A stretch of DNA of 33,399 bases from DATADF01 sp046263155 (lineage in GTDB: Bacteria; Actinomycetota; CADDZG01; WHSQ01): positions 1 to 33,399 of the forward strand of contig JBHELF010000097.1 of the NCBI GenBank assembly GCA_046263155.1, read 5' to 3'. The translations under genes were made by a program, and so were the position numbers. The notes beneath the pieces are model-generated. The model was not told the origin of the DNA, searched no databases, and was given only the letters and a program-made list of their open reading frames with translations. Position 1 is the stretch's first letter; the number at the start of each line of letters is the position of its first letter. This document shows positions 1 through 7,040 of the stretch, piece after piece.

Positions 1-159
1 GCCTTCACCTACGACGACGTACAGGCCGTTCAGTCGCTGACCTACCTCGAGAAGCTGGACGCGGACATTGTCCTGCCCGGGCATGGGGAGCCGTGGAAAA
101 ACGGAGTGGCCGAAGCTGTGCAGATTGCGCGCGCCAAATGGGAGTCCAAGAATGTCTAG
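1..159 (+). CDS. C-terminal end of a metallo-beta-lactamase-fold hydrolase (partial)
   Basis: Only the last 52 codons are inside the window; the gene enters from the left edge and stops at TAG 157-159. The translation contains LDADIVLPGHGEPW. The PGHG(E) segment, with its late histidine after a short beta strand, is typical of the C-terminal half of metallo-beta-lactamase-fold hydrolases, where the histidine is a metal ligand. The closing sequence (EAVQIARAKWESKNV) is an ordinary helical end. The substrate cannot be told from this fragment; glyoxalase II-like thioesterase or a generic MBL hydrolase are both possible. It is followed closely by the MOSC gene on the same strand, so the two may be cotranscribed. 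Confidence 0.72.
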   Translation, partial: AFTYDDVQAVQSLTYLEKLDADIVLPGHGEPWKNGVAEAVQIARAKWESKNV

Positions 160-186
160 GCTCCGAAGATGCGGCGCGACGAAGCT

Positions 187-654
187 ATGAGCCAAGGCCC
201 GCATGTCGTCGGGATCAATGTCGGAATGGATGCAGGCGGTCCCTTGCACACGGTTGACGAGGTGCGGGCCGTCGCCGGCAAAGGACTCGAGGGCGATCGC
301 TACGCGGCGAAGAGTGGAACGTACTCGGACCGTGAGGCACCCCGGCGCGAACTCACTCTCATCGAGTCCGAGGCTATCGAAGCGGTGGCCAGCGATTACG
401 GGATCGAACTCCAACCGCCCGAAACGCGCCGCAACATCGTGACGCGGGGCATCGCGTTAAACCATCTCGTGGGAAAGACGTTCAAACTCGGGGACGTCGA
501 GGTTCGAGCTCTGCAGCTGTGCGAGCCCTGCAGGCACCTCGAGAACCTCACTCAAAAGGGCGTGCGGCGTGCCTTCGTCCACCGGGGCGGACTCAATGCG
601 GAGATTCTGACCAACGGAACGATCAAGGTGGGCGATCGGATCCAAATCGGCTAG
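187..654 (+). CDS. MOSC domain-containing protein
   Basis: A protein of about 155 residues that is essentially one MOSC domain (the beta-barrel fold of molybdenum cofactor sulfurase C-termini and YiiM-like proteins). Visible family features are the early GINVGMDAGGPLHTVDEVRAV strand, the GLEGDRYA turn, TLIESEAIEAV, RRNIVTRGIALN, and the conserved cysteine region LQLCEPCRHLENLT near the C-terminus. The cysteine there is the residue thought to carry sulfur or bind the molybdenum cofactor in MOSC proteins. MOSC-only proteins are linked to detoxification of N-hydroxylated compounds or to metal-sulfur transfer, but the substrate is unknown here. An in-frame ATG at 169 would add six residues; I prefer 187 because the family alignment begins just after it. 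Neither start has a clear ribosome-binding site. Confidence 0.85.
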   Translation: MSQGPHVVGINVGMDAGGPLHTVDEVRAVAGKGLEGDRYAAKSGTYSDREAPRRELTLIESEAIEAVASDYGIELQPPETRRNIVTRGIALNHLVGKTFKLGDVEVRALQLCEPCRHLENLTQKGVRRAFVHRGGLNAEILTNGTIKVGDRIQIG

Positions 655-672
655 ATCGAGATCGCCGGTCCC

Positions 673-1515
673 TCATGCGTCCTTATTGCACTCCTGGAAT
701 CCGTACTCGGTCGCGATCGCGTTGAAGCGCTGCCCGAGCGCGAGCGAGCGCCGTGTGGCGCGTACAAAAGCTCTTTGGTCGCCCCGTTGGGCCGCACGTA
801 ACCCCTTCGATAAGAGCGCCAGTCCACGATCCGACAGCGCAAAGAGCTGACGAATGATCGGTCGATCTGCGGCGGGATAATCGAGAGAGCGAAGTTTCTT
901 CACCGCCGCAACGCTTATTGCTCGGCCCTTCTTGATCCGGTCGATCAGCTGCTTACGGTTCTTCGGTTGGGGCAGCGCGGCGGAGGCTGCATTGAGCTGC
1001 GCACAGATGGCATCGGCCTTGGCGATGAACTCGGCTCGCTCCTCGGCCATAGGCGCCACCTCAGGCGGGACGATGTCGGGAATATCCGTATCGCCGTCGC
1101 CGCCGAGAAGGGTGACCCCCGCGAATGCCAGCCCGGCTACGAGGACCACCCCGGCGACCACCAAGACGGTTCGGTTTTGCCGCAGTCCGCCCCCGGCGGA
1201 GGGCGCGAGCACGTCGATCCGGCTCGGGCTTGGGGCCGTCCCGTACGGCGCGGTGGGAGTCGAGGGGGCTCTCGCCGCTGGGCTGGCCGCGGGGCCATAT
1301 GTCCCCGGGGTTCCCAGAGGCTGAGTGGTTCCCGGCGTCGGGAGTGGCGAGGTGGCCGCGGATGTGGGAGGAGGAGCCGGCGGTGGTGGCGGCCCCGCTT
1401 CGGACGGCGGCCCCGGGGAGGGCTGCCACTGGCGGGCCACCTCGTCCCAACGCAACCACGACCCATCCGCTTGCTGGTTCCACCAAACTCCATCTCGCTG
1501 AAACGACTCCGCCAC
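673..1515 (-). CDS. Membrane-anchored protein with N-terminal tryptophan motif and extracytoplasmic helical domain
   Basis: The 280-residue product starts at GTG 1515, supported by a purine-rich GGAGGAGGGG on the minus strand just upstream (1529-1520). Order of parts: a tryptophan motif at residues 11-30 (WW-x-QQ-x-DG-x-WLRW-x6-W), a Pro/Ala/Thr-rich linker to about 98, a short IDVL motif at 100-103, one transmembrane helix at about 117-138, and a charged, mostly helical C-terminal domain. That domain has two cysteines, at 171 (KADAIC) and 277 (YGFQEC), which could form a disulfide. Topology is probably cytoplasmic N-terminus and outside C-terminus. I do not recognise a function; similar helical domains with an early AxxIC and late YGFxxC occur in actinobacterial secreted hypothetical proteins. 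The same N-terminal module occurs in the protein at 9882-11027. It lies downstream of the ligase on the same strand, 237 bp away. Confidence 0.8.
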   Translation of the reverse strand: MAESFQRDGVWWNQQADGSWLRWDEVARQWQPSPGPPSEAGPPPPPAPPPTSAATSPLPTPGTTQPLGTPGTYGPAASPAARAPSTPTAPYGTAPSPSRIDVLAPSAGGGLRQNRTVLVVAGVVLVAGLAFAGVTLLGGDGDTDIPDIVPPEVAPMAEERAEFIAKADAICAQLNAASAALPQPKNRKQLIDRIKKGRAISVAAVKKLRSLDYPAADRPIIRQLFALSDRGLALLSKGLRAAQRGDQRAFVRATRRSLALGQRFNAIATEYGFQECNKDA

Positions 1516-1519
1516 TAAT

Positions 1520-1529
1520 CCCCTCCTCC
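1520..1529 (-). promoter_or_regulatory. Ribosome-binding site supporting GTG start at 1515
   Basis: On the minus strand this reads GGAGGAGGGG and is followed by ATTA and then GTG. The GGAGG core lies nine bases before the codon. It fixes the start of the tryptophan-motif membrane protein, which has no suitable upstream ATG. Confidence 0.6.
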
Positions 1530-1752
1530 GACGCGACCTTCCGATGTGACTTCGCGCCGCTCGACCCTGCGCGGGCGAATCGTCAAGTGAACTCTCTCAT
1601 CTCCAGCGCTCCTCACGTGCAGCAACTGACCGATACTTTCTCGGATGCCTATGCCCTCGCCAGGAGATAGAGATCAAGGCGCAGGGGAACCCCGCATGCA
1701 TGGCGCCATCGCGCGCCGGGCGCGGGGGCAAGAAGATTTCGAAGAAGACGAC

Positions 1753-2805
1753 TCAGCGATGCGGGGGTCGGGTCAGCTGATCGAAGCGACACTCGCTCGG
1801 TTTCTTGTCGGTCCGCCACCGGATGAAGGTCGCGGCGTGGCGGAACCGATCTCCCTGGAGGTAATCGAACGACACCTCACAGACAAGCTCTGGCTTGATG
1901 GGGACCCAGGAGGAATCGCGCGTCCCGGTCCACCGGCTGGGCCCCCCGGGTGCTCGGCCGGCTCCGAAGCTGCGACCCCCCTCGAGGCGGCGGAGCTGTT
2001 TCAAGAGCTCGCGCCGTTCAGCCGCTTTGAAGGAAGAGGTGTGGCCGATGTATTGCAAAATGCCGGTCTCGTCGTAGACACCCAGCAAGAGCGAGCCAAT
2101 TCCGTCGCCGGTTTTGGAGAGCCGGTAGCCGCCGACGACACAGTCGGCAGTGCGCTGGTGCTTGATCTTGACCATCACGCGTTTGCCCGGCACGTAGGGC
2201 CCCTCGGCCCGTTTGGCGATGAGCCCGTCCAACCCGACGGATTCGAATTCCGCGAACCAACTCCGTGCCTCGTCGAGATCGGCTGTCTGCGGTGTCAGGA
2301 GGATCTTCGTCTTTCCGCGGAGGCCCGTTATCTCCTTGTTTCCGTTCTTAGTGAACATCGCCTTCTTGCCCAGACCCTCCTCGAGCTTTGCCCGCCGAAT
2401 TTGGAACGCGCTTTCCATCAGGTTGCGGCCGGCGAGGGCAAGCAGATCGAAAGCGATGAAACTAGTGGGCGTCTTAGCCGCGAGCATCTCGACGCGCGAC
2501 TGGGCGGGATGAATGCGCTGTTGGAGCGCGTCGAAGTCGAGTCCATCGGGTCCGGCGAGGATGATCTCGCCGTCCACAACACAGCGTCGCGGCAACTTCT
2601 CGAGGAGGACCGGAGGAAGCTCCGGGAAATACCGAACAAGGTCGCGACCATCGCGGCTCACGATCGTTATGGACTCGTCATCGCGAAAGACGATTGCTCG
2701 AAAGCCGTCCCATTTGGGTTCGTAGAGCCAGCCGTCGCCCGCGGGAATCTCCTCCTGGAGCTTCGCCAGCATTGGTGCAAGCGGCGGATTGAGTGGCAGA
2801 GCCAT
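1753..2805 (-). CDS. ATP-dependent DNA ligase (LigC / LigD-ligase-domain type)
   Basis: The 350-residue protein has the layout of a stand-alone ATP-dependent DNA ligase: adenylation domain followed by an OB-fold. Motif I is EPKWDGFR with the adenylated lysine at residue 31. The ligase motifs III (SFIAFDLLAL), IV (DGLIAKR) and V (VMVKIKH) are all readable. The C-terminal half carries VVGGYRLS and a basic OB-fold ending RHATFIRWR-like (RHAATFIRWRTDKKP), typical of LigC and of the ligase part of LigD. It would seal nicks, most likely in repair (NHEJ-like or base-excision), beside the NAD-dependent LigA expected elsewhere. No LigD polymerase or phosphoesterase domain and no Ku gene lie in the window. 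It is divergent from the PHP gene with about 47 bp between starts, so the two may share a regulatory region. Confidence 0.93.
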   Translation of the reverse strand: MALPLNPPLAPMLAKLQEEIPAGDGWLYEPKWDGFRAIVFRDDESITIVSRDGRDLVRYFPELPPVLLEKLPRRCVVDGEIILAGPDGLDFDALQQRIHPAQSRVEMLAAKTPTSFIAFDLLALAGRNLMESAFQIRRAKLEEGLGKKAMFTKNGNKEITGLRGKTKILLTPQTADLDEARSWFAEFESVGLDGLIAKRAEGPYVPGKRVMVKIKHQRTADCVVGGYRLSKTGDGIGSLLLGVYDETGILQYIGHTSSFKAAERRELLKQLRRLEGGRSFGAGRAPGGPSRWTGTRDSSWVPIKPELVCEVSFDYLQGDRFRHAATFIRWRTDKKPSECRFDQLTRPPHR

Positions 2806-2852
2806 GTGGAGATGATGCCAAGGCTGCCGCGTGCATGCAGGTGCGGCGAGAT

Positions 2853-3890
2853 ATGAGTCTCACAAATGCCCAGATCGGTGAACTTGCTGCCAGGGCTTCC
2901 GCCGAGCTAGAGGGCAACAAACAAAAGGCCCTTCGTCGGATCGCTCGGCGCGCGTTTACCTGGCCCGAGGAAGCGGCCATGATGGTGCAAAACAATGAGC
3001 CCCTGACGTCGTTACGCGGGGTGGGTCCCTGGGTTGAGCGGACGCTTTTGGAATGGTTGCAGGACCCACCCGAGGTTCCGGAGCCGGCCGAGATCAGATC
3101 CGGGTTCCTGAGCTATCCAGAAGTTAAAGCTGTTCTCGCAGATGATCCCTCGTGGCGCCGGGATCTGCGTGGCGATCTCCAAATGCACTCGGTGTACAGC
3201 GACGGCACGGTATCGATCGAGGACATGGCGCGGGGGGCGGCCGCCCTCGGACATGACTACATCGCGATCACGGACCACTCCAAGGGGCTCGCCATTGCGG
3301 GTGGGATCGATGAGTCTCGACTCGCCGAGCAGAGCTCCGAGATCGAAGCGCTCAACGCGGAGTTCGAGCACCAGGGTCAGGAGATGCGCGTACTCCGATC
3401 CTTGGAGATGAATCTAAGTCCCGCCGGCGAGGGTGACATGGACCCAGAGGCCCTTGGTCGGCTGGATCTCGTCCTCGGCTCGTTCCACTCGCAGCTTCGA
3501 AAAAAAGAAGACCAAACAGAGCGCTACCAGGCGGCGCTGGAGAATCCAAACATTCACATCCTCGGCCACCCACGAGGCCGCATCTACAACCATCGAGTGG
3601 GATTACGTGCCGATTGGGAGGTGGTCTTTCACCGCGCCGCCGAATTGGACAAGGCGGTCGAGATCGATTGCTATCCGGATCGCCAGGATCTCAACGTCGA
3701 CCTTCTCGAGATCGCAGCCGCAAGTCAAGTGCGGATCTCGATCGGAACCGATTCGCACCATCCGGATGAATTGGTTTTCATCGATTTCGGAGCCGCAGCG
3801 GCGAAGCTTGCCGGAGTCCCTCGGGAGAGGATCTTGAATTTCATGACCGCACAGGACCTACTTCTGTGGACGGATGCGCTTTCGGCATAG
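2853..3890 (+). CDS. PHP-domain phosphoesterase, PolX-like without a polymerase domain
   Basis: Using the ATG at 2853 the protein has 345 residues; GTG 2793 and ATG 2835 are possible earlier starts but overlap or crowd the divergent ligase. The N-terminal ~75 residues are helical and hold a helix-hairpin-helix-like LTSLRGVGPWVERTL. The rest is a PHP domain with its metal ligands: GDLQMHSVYSDG (D108, H112, D117), TDHSKG (D141, H142), E185 in SLEMN, SFHS (H212), LGHPRGR (H239), and GTDSHH (D300, H302). The DLQMH and TDHSKG wording matches the PHP module of bacterial family X DNA polymerases (PolX), where it acts as a manganese-dependent 3'-5' exonuclease or phosphatase. There is no polymerase domain here. 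A role in trimming DNA ends, alongside the neighbouring ligase, is inference; histidinol-phosphatase activity is the alternative. Confidence 0.88.
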   Translation: MSLTNAQIGELAARASAELEGNKQKALRRIARRAFTWPEEAAMMVQNNEPLTSLRGVGPWVERTLLEWLQDPPEVPEPAEIRSGFLSYPEVKAVLADDPSWRRDLRGDLQMHSVYSDGTVSIEDMARGAAALGHDYIAITDHSKGLAIAGGIDESRLAEQSSEIEALNAEFEHQGQEMRVLRSLEMNLSPAGEGDMDPEALGRLDLVLGSFHSQLRKKEDQTERYQAALENPNIHILGHPRGRIYNHRVGLRADWEVVFHRAAELDKAVEIDCYPDRQDLNVDLLEIAAASQVRISIGTDSHHPDELVFIDFGAAAAKLAGVPRERILNFMTAQDLLLWTDALSA

Positions 3891-3923
3891 GCGTGACGGG
3901 TCCCCACCTGTAGGATTTCTTGT

Positions 3924-4979
3924 GTGAACGTCGACCCGTCCGCAGGACCAATGGCCGGCGCTTCCGGTCCGGTCGAAGCGGCGCGACCGGATGTCATCCT
4001 CGTCGCGGACGACGAGGTGGACATGGTCACCCTGATCGCCAGCATCCTGGAGGCAGAGGGGTTTCAGGTGCTGGAAGCCCACGATGGAGAGCGTGCGCTC
4101 TATCTTGCTCGTGAACATCAACCGGATCTCATCCTTCTCGACGTGATGATGCCCAGGATGGATGGGCTCGAGGTGTGCAGACGGCTCCGCGCCAATCTCA
4201 GAACGGTGGGTATCCCCGTGATGTTGGTCAGTGCGCGCGCCGGTATCAACGACAGGGTGACGGGGCTCGGCACCGGGGCAAACGATTACATCATCAAGCC
4301 CTTCGACCCATTCGAGATGGCGGCCCGCGTGAAATCGACTCTTCTCCGTGCCCGTGAGATGGCGGCGATGAGCCCACTAACCCATCTGCCGGGAAACAAG
4401 CAGATCCTCCAGGAGATCACGCGGCGAATTGAGCACGGGGCCAAATTCGCGGCGATGCACCTGGACATCGATAACTTCAAGGCCTACAACGACTCTTACG
4501 GGTTCGCGCGTGGGGACGAGGCGATCAAGCTTCTGGCCGCCTGCGCACTGGGGGCGTTGGACGAATACTCCAGCGAGGAAAGTCTGTTGGGCCATATCGG
4601 AGGAGACGACTTCATGGCCCTCACGTCGGCGGACGCGGGCGAGGTCGTCGCGAAGAAGATCGTCGATTCTTGGGACCGGCAGCTCCCCGAACTGTGTGAT
4701 CCCGACGACGTCGCGCGGGGTTATCTCGAAGTCACGGATCGCCTAAAGAACGTGCACAGAGTTCCGCTCGTGACGCTTTCGATCGGGCTCGTAACCAATA
4801 TCACGCGCCCGGTCAAGACACATTGGGAGGTCTCGGCCCTCGCTGCGGAGATGAAGCGCTTTGCCAAGACGCACGAGGGATCGTTCTATGCGATCGATCG
4901 CCGGCAGGAGCCCTTTCCGGAGCCGAGCAAGCCTTCCCCGGAAGCGCCCCTTGAACCACCCCCTCCGCCGCCTGCTTAA
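3924..4979 (+). CDS. Response regulator with degenerate GGDEF output domain
   Basis: The gene begins at GTG 3924 and encodes 351 residues. Residues 23-140 form a complete receiver domain: acidic pair D29/D30, phospho-acceptor D73 in LILLDVMMPRMDG, and K125 in IIKPFDPFEM. Residues ~150-310 are GGDEF-like: LTHLPGNKQ in place of LTGLPNR, and HLDIDNFKAYND, which resembles the metal-binding DxDxFKxxND strand. The signature is GGDDF at 226-230. No RxxD inhibitory site precedes it. The change in the signature and the absent I-site suggest reduced or no cyclase activity; such domains may bind GTP or interact with partners. The C-terminal ~25 residues are Pro/Glu-rich. It lies 9 bp before a soluble histidine kinase on the same strand, which is the obvious candidate partner. 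Confidence 0.9.
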   Translation: MNVDPSAGPMAGASGPVEAARPDVILVADDEVDMVTLIASILEAEGFQVLEAHDGERALYLAREHQPDLILLDVMMPRMDGLEVCRRLRANLRTVGIPVMLVSARAGINDRVTGLGTGANDYIIKPFDPFEMAARVKSTLLRAREMAAMSPLTHLPGNKQILQEITRRIEHGAKFAAMHLDIDNFKAYNDSYGFARGDEAIKLLAACALGALDEYSSEESLLGHIGGDDFMALTSADAGEVVAKKIVDSWDRQLPELCDPDDVARGYLEVTDRLKNVHRVPLVTLSIGLVTNITRPVKTHWEVSALAAEMKRFAKTHEGSFYAIDRRQEPFPEPSKPSPEAPLEPPPPPPA

Positions 4980-4988
4980 CTAGTACTT

Positions 4989-7040
4989 ATGCAACCGGTG
5001 GGCAGAGTCGGCCAAACCGCTTCGTTGTTGGCTCCCGACAGGATTAGCCGGGCAATCGAACGTTTGCTGCGGACGGTGCGCTCGGCTTCGTCGGCCGGCT
5101 CGCTGACGGACGGAGCCAACGCGATCGTTTCGACGGTCGTGCAGCTCACAGCGGCCGAAATTGGCGCCCTGATCCTGGTGGATCCGGCGAAATCCGCGTT
5201 TACTCCTCTCGCGTGGGTCGGATTCCCTCAAAGTTTTCTCGCCAGCGGACCGGTGCCCACCTCTCTCACCAGAGACGTGCTCAACAGCAGGACACCCGTG
5301 CTCCTCACTCATTCGCCGTTTGGCGAGTTCGTGCCGGAGCTGCGAGACCTGTCTTCGAACTTAGTCCTCCCAATACGCGGGATCGAGTCCGTGATCGGCG
5401 TGCTGATCGTGGGCAAGACCAACCCCTTTGATCCCGACGATCTCGCGATCGTGCAGCTGTTTGGTGAACAGGCGGGCCGCTTGATCGAAAGGGCTCAACA
5501 TCGCGCCCTCAGCAGCGGGGTGTCCGATTTCGAAGCGGCCGCGGGACTCCTTTCGCCCGGCGCGAGCATCGATGCTCTTCTCGAGGCGATCTTGGAAGGG
5601 GGATTAAGACTGACTTCGACGACGAAAGGGGTCGTCTGCATCTTCGATCAGGCCTCCGAGACGATCAACCGCGTGTTTCACAAGGGACTCGACGGTCTGG
5701 AAATACGAAGGTTGTTCGCGGTGCCGGAGATTCGCACCGTGGAAGCGGCGTCGGGCGTCGTTGTGGTCTCGGGTGTTGAGCAGCCCGATCTCACGGTGGC
5801 GGGCTTCAGCACCCTTCGCGGGAATCGAGCAGTGATGGTGTTGGTGGGCTCGGAGATCGACGCCACCCACTCGCCGACGTTCCGCGCCTTCCTACAGCAT
5901 TGTCGAGCGGCGCTCAGCGCGGCCAGTCTCCGCGAAGAACTCGATCGCAGCGGATCGCAGTTAAACGCCATCGTCAATGGGATGGCGAAACCGATCATTC
6001 TTCTGGATGCAATGAAGCATGTCGCACTGGTCAATTCGCGAGCCGAACAAGTGCTCGGTATCTCGGCCATGTTTGTAACGGGTGCGCCGGTCGAAGGCTC
6101 ACTGGGTCATAAGAAGATCGAAGAGCTTCTCTCCGGGAGCGGCATGGTCGAAGAGGAGGTTCTCCTCGGAGCTCCTCCGAGAAGCTTCCGGGTGCAGGTT
6201 GATGATCTGTCGGAGGGCGCGGCCGGACGACTGCTCGTTATGGACGACGTCACGACCGAACGTGAAGCGGCCCAAAGAGAACGTGACTTCGTGGCGATGA
6301 TCGGGCACGAGGTTCGGACGCCGCTCGCGGTGTTGAAGGGGTTTGCCAAGCTACTCCTGGCCAAGTCGAAGCCCGGAGAAGCGATCACCGATCAATCGCT
6401 TAACTGGATGGAAAAGATCGACAGCCGCACGAGCCAGCTCGAGAGGCTGATCGATGATCTCCTGCAGATCTCTCGTATCGAATCGCGCGAGGCCAGTCTG
6501 CGTCTATCGGAGGTCGCGCTGGCAGAGCTCATTAAAGAGGTGGTCGACGACGTCCTTATGAGCCACGAGGGTCGAAAAGTCGAGGTCGAGGATGACGAGG
6601 GCCTGACCTGGGTGCTCGATGAGGGAAAGTTCCGGATCGTCATGCGCCACCTCCTGGATAACGCCCTGAAATACTCCGAGGCTCCCTCGGTGGTGACGGT
6701 CCGGAGCAGCGCTCAGGACGATCAGCTGCGCGTGGAGGTCAAAGATCGAGGAGTCGGCATTGTCAGCAATGAACTTCCGACGATCTTCGAACGCTTCCGG
6801 CAGATCGATGCCTCCGCGACGCGCACTCACGGGGGCACCGGGATAGGCCTGTATCTCTCGTCCCAGCTGGTACGACTACACGAGGGTCGAGTCGGAGCCG
6901 ACTCGATTTGGGGAAAGGGTTCGACTTTCTGGGTGGCGCTGCCTAGGTTGGAGGCGCCTGCGGCGACTGCACCGCCTGCGGGGACCGCGCCGGCTGGGGA
7001 GACTGCACCGGCTGGGAAGCCTGCACCGGCCGCGGAGTAG
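4989..7040 (+). CDS. Soluble sensor histidine kinase (GAF-GAF-PAS-HisKA-HATPase)
   Basis: The 683-residue protein has no transmembrane segment and is predicted cytosolic. Two GAF-like regions (about 20-170 and 180-315) are followed by a PAS-like region (about 318-425, starting LNAIVNGMAKPIILLD). The dimerisation helix carries the phospho-acceptor H440 in MIGHEVRTPL. The ATPase domain shows the N-box HLLDNALKYS (N558), G1 DRGVGI (D586), the F-box-like TIFERFRQID and G2 GGTGIGLYLS (615-622). After the domain ends at about 653, a 28-residue Ala/Pro/Thr/Gly tail made of hexapeptides completes the protein. The tail is encoded by an 18-bp tandem repeat that is also the 3' end of the opposing kinase gene. 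The receiver-GGDDF protein just upstream is its likely phosphotransfer target. The signal is unknown. Confidence 0.92.
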   Translation: MQPVGRVGQTASLLAPDRISRAIERLLRTVRSASSAGSLTDGANAIVSTVVQLTAAEIGALILVDPAKSAFTPLAWVGFPQSFLASGPVPTSLTRDVLNSRTPVLLTHSPFGEFVPELRDLSSNLVLPIRGIESVIGVLIVGKTNPFDPDDLAIVQLFGEQAGRLIERAQHRALSSGVSDFEAAAGLLSPGASIDALLEAILEGGLRLTSTTKGVVCIFDQASETINRVFHKGLDGLEIRRLFAVPEIRTVEAASGVVVVSGVEQPDLTVAGFSTLRGNRAVMVLVGSEIDATHSPTFRAFLQHCRAALSAASLREELDRSGSQLNAIVNGMAKPIILLDAMKHVALVNSRAEQVLGISAMFVTGAPVEGSLGHKKIEELLSGSGMVEEEVLLGAPPRSFRVQVDDLSEGAAGRLLVMDDVTTEREAAQRERDFVAMIGHEVRTPLAVLKGFAKLLLAKSKPGEAITDQSLNWMEKIDSRTSQLERLIDDLLQISRIESREASLRLSEVALAELIKEVVDDVLMSHEGRKVEVEDDEGLTWVLDEGKFRIVMRHLLDNALKYSEAPSVVTVRSSAQDDQLRVEVKDRGVGIVSNELPTIFERFRQIDASATRTHGGTGIGLYLSSQLVRLHEGRVGADSIWGKGSTFWVALPRLEAPAATAPPAGTAPAGETAPAGKPAPAAE

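Noticed and set aside
1645..2856. A 403-codon open frame on the plus strand opposite the DNA ligase
   Set aside because: It lies wholly antisense to a ligase with all catalytic motifs, its translation has no recognisable domain, and long antisense frames are expected in GC-rich genes with biased third positions.
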